Source: JBFHNV01 sp965365655 (GTDB lineage: Bacteria; Pseudomonadota; Gammaproteobacteria; HK1). From it: DNA of 10,334 bases. Below are positions 1-5,214 of this stretch, in pieces. The notes beneath the pieces were generated by a model. The model saw only the letters and a program-made list of their open reading frames with translations. It was not told the origin of the DNA and searched no databases. Every line of letters starts with the position of its first letter. Within the stretch, counting starts at the first letter, position 1. The DNA is taken from the NCBI GenBank assembly GCA_965365655.1, contig CBDUCN010000187.1:1-10334 (forward strand), in the 5' to 3' direction. A program made the position numbers and the translations under genes.

Positions 1-47
1 CGCGCGTGCGGCGCTATCCTGATCGCGCACCTCGTGGAGCCGATCGC

Positions 48-908
48 ATGAGTCAACCATCCCCTCGCATCGACGACGCGTCGGGCGCGCCTCGCGACGT
101 TCGCGCGGAGCTCACGTTCATCGTCCCGCAGCGCGAGAAGCCGCGCTTCGAGAGCGCGGCGCTGACCGGCGGCGAGCCGCGCGTGTTCTTCCGCACCGAG
201 CGCCGCGAGGTGACGGTGCACGACGCGCGGCCGCTGGCGGGCGCACTGTCGCTGGACCGAGAGGGCTTCGAGCTGCGTGCGAGTCCGACCGGGATCGCCG
301 ACTTCTACGATTTCGACGCCGTGGAGCGCGACTACGCGCGGGAGCTGGACGCGTTGCTGCGCGAGGCGACGGGCGCGGACCGGGTCGCGGTGTTCGACTA
401 CACGCGCCGCTCCGACGGCCCCACCGGCGCGGCGAACCGCGACGGCTCGCGCGGCCCGGCCAGCCGGGTGCACGTGGACTACACCGTGGACTCCGGCCCG
501 AAGCGCGCCCGCGACGCCATCGGCGACGACTTCGACGCCGTGATCGGCGCCGGCGGGCGGGTGGTGCAGGTGAACGTGTGGCGGCCGATCGCCGGGCCGG
601 TGCGCCGCGCGCCGCTCGCGCTGGCCGATGCGTCCAGCGTGCGGCCCGCGGAGCTGGTCGCGACCGACCAGGTGTTCCCCGACCGGGTGGGCGAGATCTA
701 CCAGGTCGCGTACGGGCCCGGGCAGCGCTGGTACTGGGTGCCGGAGATGACGCGCGACGAGGTGGTGCTGATCAAGGGCTGGGACAGCCTGGACGATGGC
801 CGCGCGCGCTTCACGCCGCACGGCGCGTTCGCACTGCCGGACCAGGATCCGCAGGCGCCGGCCCGCGAGAGCATCGAGGCGCGCACCTACCTCATCTTCG
901 AAGGTTGA
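48..908 (+). CDS. CmcJ/NvfI-family putative non-heme-iron oxygenase
   Basis: A 286-residue protein resembling the CmcJ/NvfI (GA4-desaturase-like) family over its whole length. Visible family signatures are VHDAR near residue 60, LDREGF, a DFYDFD block, a TGADRV/VFDYTRR block near residue 110-125, HVDYT (H142, D144), NVWRPI near residue 180, the RWYWVPEM...EVVLIKGWDS block (residues 227-247) and RESIEARTYLIF at the C-terminus. H142 and D144 fit the H-x-D part of a 2-His-1-carboxylate iron site. Members are associated with secondary metabolism (cephamycin methoxylation, fungal meroterpenoid oxidation), but most bacterial homologues have no known substrate. The position usually holding a His before RWYY is Gln226 here, so iron binding may be altered. 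The ATG at 48 is preferred because GTGGAG at 34-39 lies 8 nt upstream; a GTG at 6 in the same frame would add 14 unconserved residues. It is followed by a 136-nt gap with a separate promoter, so it is probably not co-transcribed with the next gene. Family confident, activity uncertain. Confidence 0.85.
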   Translation: MSQPSPRIDDASGAPRDVRAELTFIVPQREKPRFESAALTGGEPRVFFRTERREVTVHDARPLAGALSLDREGFELRASPTGIADFYDFDAVERDYARELDALLREATGADRVAVFDYTRRSDGPTGAANRDGSRGPASRVHVDYTVDSGPKRARDAIGDDFDAVIGAGGRVVQVNVWRPIAGPVRRAPLALADASSVRPAELVATDQVFPDRVGEIYQVAYGPGQRWYWVPEMTRDEVVLIKGWDSLDDGRARFTPHGAFALPDQDPQAPARESIEARTYLIFEG

Positions 909-985
909 GCGTCCGCGCGGCGCATGCCGACCGCCCGTTTCGCGGGCCGCCGCGCCGCGCGAAGCGGCTTCCCGTGCGGCGCACG

Positions 986-1014
986 TTTGCAGATCCCGCG
1001 CCGCGGGCTATGCT
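986..1014 (+). promoter_or_regulatory. candidate sigma70-type promoter for the small secreted protein gene
   Basis: TTTGCA at 986-991 (4 of 6 match to the -35 consensus) is separated by exactly 17 nt from TATGCT at 1009-1014 (4 of 6 to the -10 consensus). It is placed just upstream of a strong purine-rich ribosome binding site and the ATG at 1045, which implies a short leader of about 24 nt starting near 1021. Prediction by eye only. Confidence 0.42.
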
Positions 1015-1022
1015 CGCAGCCG

Positions 1023-1037
1023 GGAGGAGGGGAGAGG
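1023..1037 (+). promoter_or_regulatory. strong ribosome binding site
   Basis: The purine run GGAGGAGGGGAGAGG lies 7 nt before the ATG at 1045 and contains the full GGAGG core. It is the strongest Shine-Dalgarno sequence in the window and fixes the start of the downstream secreted protein. Confidence 0.75.
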
Positions 1038-1044
1038 ATCAGGC

Positions 1045-1467
1045 ATGCTGCAGCCGCGCGGTGCGCGCGCCCGTTGGCGCGGGATCGGCATTGCCGTGCT
1101 GCTCGCCCTTGCCGTGCTTCCCGCCGGGGCCCGCGCGGACGGTGCAGCGGACGAGGTGTGCGACATCACCGTCGACCCGCGGATGTCGGTGTACATGGTG
1201 GTCATCGGCGGCGCGCCTTACCAGGACAAGCGCTACCTGACCTGGGACGACGCGCTGCGGCTGCGCGACGTGCTTGTCTCCGCCGGCGCGTGTTCCCGCG
1301 CCGCGGGCCCGAAGCCCTGCAAGCTCGAGCTGATCGCCGCCGGCAACTACGCCGTGGTGCGCGACGGCGTGAACTTCGACCCGTACGCGAAGCTGCGCAC
1401 CCGCGAGGCGGCGCGCAGGTACGCGCGCGACCTCGAGCGCGAGAAGCTCTGCAAGCCGATGCGCTGA
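1045..1467 (+). CDS. small secreted four-cysteine protein of unknown function
   Basis: A 140-residue protein I do not recognise. Residues 1-31 form a Sec-type signal peptide: arginine-rich n-region (R5, R8, R10, R12), hydrophobic core from about residue 14 to 27, and an A-R-A motif giving a likely cleavage after Ala31. The mature part of about 109 residues has four cysteines (C39, C83, C92, C136), compatible with two disulfides in the periplasm or outside the cell. It has a predicted beta-rich centre (MSVYMVVIGG, residues 47-56; then LTWDDALRLRDVL) and a charged helical C-terminus rich in Arg, Glu and Lys (residues 116-135). No lipobox is present. The start is set by the strong ribosome binding site. 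The codon pattern matches the neighbours, so I see no sign of recent transfer. It faces the end of glcB across hairpins and appears monocistronic. Coding status is well supported; function is unknown. Confidence 0.78.
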   Translation: MLQPRGARARWRGIGIAVLLALAVLPAGARADGAADEVCDITVDPRMSVYMVVIGGAPYQDKRYLTWDDALRLRDVLVSAGACSRAAGPKPCKLELIAAGNYAVVRDGVNFDPYAKLRTREAARRYARDLEREKLCKPMR

Positions 1468-1546
1468 GCGCATGCCGTGACGTCGCGGGCCGTACGTCCG
1501 CCGCGGGTGGCGGGCGGGCGTCGCGCCGGCCGGGCTGAGCGCGCTG

Positions 1547-1571
1547 GCGGCCCGGTCCGTGTCCGGGCCGC
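1547..1571. terminator. GC-rich hairpin between convergent genes
   Basis: Nine-base perfect inverted repeat (GCGGCCCGG at 1547-1555, CCGGGCCGC at 1563-1571) with a 7-nt loop. It lies 80 nt after the secreted-protein stop and 82 nt beyond the glcB stop on the other strand. No T-run follows on either strand, so it is a stable hairpin that may end or protect transcripts, not a textbook intrinsic terminator. Confidence 0.35.
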
Positions 1572-1588
1572 GGCTGCCGCGATCGACG

Positions 1589-1620
1589 GCCCCCGAGCCG
1601 CGCGCACGCGGCTTCGGGGC
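1589..1620. terminator. long hairpin downstream of glcB
   Basis: Arms at 1589-1602 and 1607-1620 pair over about 12 of 14 positions, with a 4-nt loop and a small internal mismatch or bulge. The hairpin begins 33 nt after the glcB stop on the minus strand and would serve as a bidirectional structure between convergent genes. There is no U-tract, which is common in very GC-rich genomes. Confidence 0.4.
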
Positions 1621-1652
1621 TCCGGCACCGCCCGGTCGCTCGACCGGCCGCG

Positions 1653-3836
1653 TCAGGATGCGGCCTTCACCTCGCGCCGGCGTGCGTGCAGCGTCCACTC
1701 GGTGTAGCCGTTCGGCTGCTCTCGGCCCTTGAACACGAGGTCCAGCGCGGCCTGGAACGCGATGCTCGCATCCGGATCGGTGGCCATCGGCCGGTAGGCC
1801 GGGTCGCCCGCGTTCTGCCGGTCCACGACCGCCGCCATCTTGCGGAAGGTCGCCTCGACCTGCGCGCGGTCCACGATGCCGTGGTGCAGCCAGTTCGCGA
1901 TGTGCTGGCTGGAGATGCGAAGCGTCGCGCGATCCTCCATCAGCCCGACGTCGTTGATGTCCGGCACCTTCGAGCAGCCCACGCCCTGGTCCACCCAGCG
2001 CACCACGTAGCCGAGGATGCCCTGCGCGTTGTTGTCGAGCTCGTTCGCGATCTCGTCGTCGCTGAGGTTGCGGCCGTGCAGCAGCGGCACGGTGAGGATG
2101 TCGTCCAGGCTCGCGCGCCCGCGCGACGCGATCTCGTCCTGGCGCGCGGCGACGTCCACCTGGTGGTAGTGCATCGCGTGCAGCGTCGCCGCGGTGGGCG
2201 AGGGCACCCACGCGGTGTTCGCGCCGGCCTGCGGGTGCGCGATCTTGGTCTCCACCATGTTCTTCATGTCGTCGGGCATCGCCCACATGCCCTTGCCGAT
2301 CTGCGCGCGGCCCTTGAGCCCGGTCTCCAGGCCCACGTCCACGTTCCAGTCCTCGTAGGCCGCGATCCACGGTTGCGCCTTCATGTCCGCCTTGCGGATC
2401 ACGGGGCCGGCCTCCATCACGGTGTGGATCTCGTCGCCGGTGCGGTCCAGGAAGCCGGTGTTGATGAAGATGACGCGCTCGGCGGCCTCGCGGATGCAGG
2501 CCTTCAGGTTCACCGTCGTGCGGCGCTCCTCGTCCATGATGCCCATCTTGATCGTGTTGCGCGCAAGGCCCAGGGCGTCCTCCACGCGCGCGAACAGCGC
2601 GACGGTGAACGCGACCTCCTCGGGACCGTGCAGCTTCGGCTTCACGATGTACACGCTGCCGGTGCGGCTGTTGCGCAGCCCGTCGCGGCGCGCCAGATCG
2701 TGCTTCGCGGCGAGCACCGTGACCATCGCGTCGAGGATGCCCTCGGGGATCTCGTTGCCGCCGGCGTCGAGCACCGCGTCGGTGTACATGTGCAGGCCGA
2801 CGTTGCGCACCAGCATCACGCTGCGCCCGGGCAGCACGAGCGTGCCGCCGTCCGGCGCGGTGTACTCGCGGTCGGGGTTCAGGCGGCGCACGAAGTCGCG
2901 GCCGCCCTTGCTCATGCGGGCCTCCAGCGTGCCCTTCATGAGCCCGGTCCAGTTGCCGTAGACCTTCGTCTTGTCCTCGGCGTCCACCGCCGCGACCGAG
3001 TCCTCGCAGTCCTCGATGGTCGTGAGCGCGGCCTCGAGCACGACGTCCTTGATGCCGGCCGGGTGGTCGCGGCCCACCGGGTCCTCGGGGTCGATCAGGA
3101 TCTCCACGTGCAGCCCGTTGTGGCGCAGCAGCACGCACTCGAGAACATCGCCCTGCGCGCGGAAGCCCGCGAGCTGAGATGCGTCGGCCAGCCCGGTCTG
3201 CGTGCCGCCGTCCAGGGTCGCCGCGAGGCGCGCGGCGCCGCCGGCGCTGTCCAGCGCGAGCCCGGTGACGCTGGCCCACGGGCCCGCGGCGAGCGGTGCG
3301 GCCTCGTCCAGGAACGCCGCCGCGCGCTCCATCACCAGCCGACCGCGGCGCGGGTTGTAGCTGCTGCCGCGCTCGGCGCCGCCGTCTTCCGGCAGCACGT
3401 CGGTGCCGTACAGCGCGTCGTAGAGGCTGCCCCAGCGCGCGTTGGCCGCGTTCAGCGCGTAGCGGGCGTTGTCCACCGGCACGACGAGCTGCGGGCCGGC
3501 CACCTTCGCGATCTCGGGATCCACGTTCTCGGTGCTGGCCGCGAAGTCCGGGCCCTCGTCGAGCAGGTACCCGCACTCGTGCAGGAAGCGCTTGTACTCG
3601 TCGAGGTCCACCGGGTTGCCGCGCCGCGCCTCGTGCCACTCGTCCAGGGCCGCCTGCAGGGCGTCGCGGCGCTCGAGAAGCTCGCGGTTCTTCGGTGCCA
3701 TGTCGGCGACGATGGCGGCAAGTTCCTTCCAGAACGCGTCCGGATCGATGCCTGTGCCGGGGGCGATCCCGGTTGCGACGAGGTCGTGGAGGGGACGGGC
3801 GACCTGGAGGCCGGCGGCGGAGACGCGGTCAGTCAT
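1653..3836 (-). CDS. glcB: malate synthase G
   Basis: Malate synthase G condenses glyoxylate and acetyl-CoA to malate in the cytoplasm, completing the glyoxylate shunt or assimilating glyoxylate from glycolate. The 727-residue length is that of the monomeric G isoform (E. coli GlcB is 723). Recognisable blocks are GRDHPAGIKDVV and the EDCEDSVAAVDAEDK segment (residues 255-289), RNVGLHM with the catalytic Arg344, MDEERRT with Mg ligand Glu436, GFLDRTGDE with Mg ligand Asp464, and CSKVPDI followed by LMEDRATLR, where Asp635 is the expected general base and Cys621 the conserved cysteine. The Glu-to-Asp spacing (28) and Cys-to-Asp spacing (14) equal those in E. coli. The ATG at 3836 gives the usual MTDRV-like N-terminus; the frame is open to 3917 but those 27 residues are low-complexity. 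AGGA about 10 nt upstream is a moderate ribosome binding site. The gene stands alone, with no glcDEF, aceA or aceB adjacent. Confidence 0.97.
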   Translation of the reverse strand: MTDRVSAAGLQVARPLHDLVATGIAPGTGIDPDAFWKELAAIVADMAPKNRELLERRDALQAALDEWHEARRGNPVDLDEYKRFLHECGYLLDEGPDFAASTENVDPEIAKVAGPQLVVPVDNARYALNAANARWGSLYDALYGTDVLPEDGGAERGSSYNPRRGRLVMERAAAFLDEAAPLAAGPWASVTGLALDSAGGAARLAATLDGGTQTGLADASQLAGFRAQGDVLECVLLRHNGLHVEILIDPEDPVGRDHPAGIKDVVLEAALTTIEDCEDSVAAVDAEDKTKVYGNWTGLMKGTLEARMSKGGRDFVRRLNPDREYTAPDGGTLVLPGRSVMLVRNVGLHMYTDAVLDAGGNEIPEGILDAMVTVLAAKHDLARRDGLRNSRTGSVYIVKPKLHGPEEVAFTVALFARVEDALGLARNTIKMGIMDEERRTTVNLKACIREAAERVIFINTGFLDRTGDEIHTVMEAGPVIRKADMKAQPWIAAYEDWNVDVGLETGLKGRAQIGKGMWAMPDDMKNMVETKIAHPQAGANTAWVPSPTAATLHAMHYHQVDVAARQDEIASRGRASLDDILTVPLLHGRNLSDDEIANELDNNAQGILGYVVRWVDQGVGCSKVPDINDVGLMEDRATLRISSQHIANWLHHGIVDRAQVEATFRKMAAVVDRQNAGDPAYRPMATDPDASIAFQAALDLVFKGREQPNGYTEWTLHARRREVKAAS

Positions 3837-4358
3837 GGATGTGGAGTCCTGCTCGTGTTCGGGGGATCGGGTTGCGGTGCGTGCGGGCGGCGGGTCCGGG
3901 TGTGACGGCCGTTGCACTGCACTGCACCATCAAGATTGGAAATGTAACCCACCATGCGGTAATTGAGAACCGCCGGTGCTTTCCGGCGTGCCGGTGGGCC
4001 GCCGCGGCGTACCGGGAGTCGCGCAGCCCCCACCCGCGGCTGCGGGAGTCTAGCGGGCGCGCCCGGCCCTTCACGGCCCGGCCGGCGACATCCACGTGCC
4101 TGACAGCGGCGAACCTGCCGGCCGCGCGCCCCGTGCCGGCGCCAGGTGGCTGCGGCGATCGCGGACGAGCCCCTGCCGTCACGCGCGCGTTCGCCGCGCT
4201 GCACCGGCGCCGACCGGCGGTGCCTTTCGCCGCGACCCCTTCCAGGGGGCGGCCGCGCTGGCGATGATGCGCGGTGCCGGGCGCCGGTCCACCGGCCCGG
4301 CTGCCGCGCCGGCGCCGCGGCCGTGCCCGGCGCGCCATCCACCAGGAGATCGCCCGCG
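3837..4358. other. 522-nt divergent intergenic region
   Basis: This region separates the starts of glcB and the hydrolase gene. Open frames cross it on both strands but have arginine- and proline-rich low-complexity translations, no ribosome binding sites and no family signatures, so I call it non-coding. It holds the glcB promoter candidate in a distinctly A/T-richer island (about 3926-3970), three overlapping CTGCA units (about 3915-3927), a 5-bp hairpin CCCGC/GCGGG near 4033-4046 and a 12-bp perfect palindrome CGGGCGCGCCCG at 4054-4065. No clear promoter for the plus-strand hydrolase is seen. A small RNA or regulator sites for glyoxylate or glycolate control could lie here, but nothing proves this. 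Confidence 0.5.
3941..3969 (-). promoter_or_regulatory. candidate glcB promoter
   Basis: Read on the minus strand, TTCTCA (complement of 3964-3969, 4 of 6 to the -35 consensus) is followed after exactly 17 nt by TACATT (complement of 3941-3946, 4 of 6 to the -10 consensus). The site sits in the only A/T-rich island of the divergent region and would give a leader of about 98 nt before the glcB ATG. Confidence 0.4.
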
Positions 4359-5165
4359 ATGCCCCGCACCTGCGCTCACGCCATCGTCGACACCGCGGGC
4401 CGCGCCGCACCGTGGCTCACCCTGGTGCACGGCGCCACGCAGAACCGCACGCTGTTCGACGCCCAGATCGCTCATTTCGCGCCCCGCTACCGGCTGCTGC
4501 TGGTCGACCTCGCCGGCCACGGCGAGTCCGCGCACGTGCCCGGCCCCTTCGGCCCCGCCGAGTACTCGGAGGGCGCGCTCGGCGCCCTCGACGCCGCCGG
4601 CGTCGGGCGCACCCACTGGTGGGGCACCCACACCGGCAGCGCGGTCGCGCTCGTGCTCGCGAGCCGCACCCCGCAACGCTTCGCGAGCCTGGTGCTGGAA
4701 GGCCCCGTGATCCCGGGCCGCGCGGTGGCCTCCATCGCCGCGTGCTACGGCCGCGCCCGCGACACGATGCGCGCGCGCGGCCTGGACGCGGCGCGCGAGG
4801 AGTGGTTCGCGCGCTCGCCGTGGTTCGAGCAGATGCGCCGCGAGCCCGGGCGCTGCCGCGCCGCGGAGCAGCGTGCATTGCTCGATGCGTTCCAGGGCGC
4901 GCCGTGGCGCGACGACGGCGAGCCCGAGCCGGTGTCGCTGGACGCCGCGGCGCTCGCGGCCATCGACGTGCCGGTGCTGCTCTACAACGGCGAGCACGAC
5001 GTGCCGGACTTCCTGCCGATGGCTGACGAGCTGGAGGCCGCGCTGCCGCGGGCGCGCCGCGAGACGATCCCGGCCACCGGCGGGTTCCCGCTGTGGGAGG
5101 ACCCGGCGACGGTGAATGCGCGGGTCGCGGCGTTCCTCGCGGCGGTGGACGCGGGCAGCGCCTGA
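4359..5165 (+). CDS. alpha/beta-hydrolase-fold protein with non-canonical catalytic residues
   Basis: A 268-residue protein with the alpha/beta hydrolase layout: LTLVHGATQNRTLF oxyanion-hole strand and loop (residues 20-33), LLLVDLAGHGES (about 46-57), a nucleophile elbow in strand 5, a helical cap (about 120-195), LLYNGEHDVPDF with candidate acid Asp214, and a C-terminal GGFPLWEDP segment. The elbow reads G89-T-H91-T-G93, so the usual Ser, Asp or Cys nucleophile is replaced by His. The place of the catalytic His, normally GHFPxxE, is Gly242 in G-G-F-P. Asp214 is kept. It may therefore be a non-hydrolytic member (lyase, cofactor-free oxygenase, binding protein) or use unusual chemistry; the fold is confident, the substrate unknown. 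The start is supported by AGGAG at 4344-4348, 10 nt upstream of the ATG. It is divergent from glcB and convergent with the oligosaccharyltransferase gene, whose stop is 49 nt away, so it is probably monocistronic. Confidence 0.85.
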   Translation: MPRTCAHAIVDTAGRAAPWLTLVHGATQNRTLFDAQIAHFAPRYRLLLVDLAGHGESAHVPGPFGPAEYSEGALGALDAAGVGRTHWWGTHTGSAVALVLASRTPQRFASLVLEGPVIPGRAVASIAACYGRARDTMRARGLDAAREEWFARSPWFEQMRREPGRCRAAEQRALLDAFQGAPWRDDGEPEPVSLDAAALAAIDVPVLLYNGEHDVPDFLPMADELEAALPRARRETIPATGGFPLWEDPATVNARVAAFLAAVDAGSA

Positions 5166-5188
5166 CCGCGCCGCATTCCGTTCGGCCG

Positions 5189-5202
5189 CGCTGCGTGCAG
5201 CG
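5189..5202. repeat. short inverted repeat between convergent stops
   Basis: CGCTGC and GCAGCG, 6 bp each, are separated by 2 nt in the 49-nt gap between the hydrolase stop and the minus-strand oligosaccharyltransferase stop. It may help terminate transcripts, but the stem is short, the loop tight and no T-run follows. Confidence 0.2.
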
Positions 5203-5214
5203 GACCCGCGGCAC

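Noticed and set aside
6..47. GTG start at 6 for the CmcJ/NvfI-like protein
   Set aside because: Adds 14 non-conserved residues at the window edge, whereas the ATG at 48 has GTGGAG 8 nt upstream.
1686..3905. Very long open frame (739 codons) on the plus strand opposite glcB
   Set aside because: It is antisense to the unmistakable malate synthase G, its translation is His/Val/Arg-rich low complexity with no family motifs, and long antisense frames are expected at this GC content.
3837..3917. 27-residue N-terminal extension of malate synthase G
   Set aside because: Pro/Arg/Ser-rich and absent from known GlcB proteins; the ATG at 3836 gives the normal N-terminus and has an upstream AGGA.
3829..4410. 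Overlapping minus-strand open frames in the divergent gap
   Set aside because: Low-complexity Arg/Ala/Pro translations, no ribosome binding sites and no recognisable domains.
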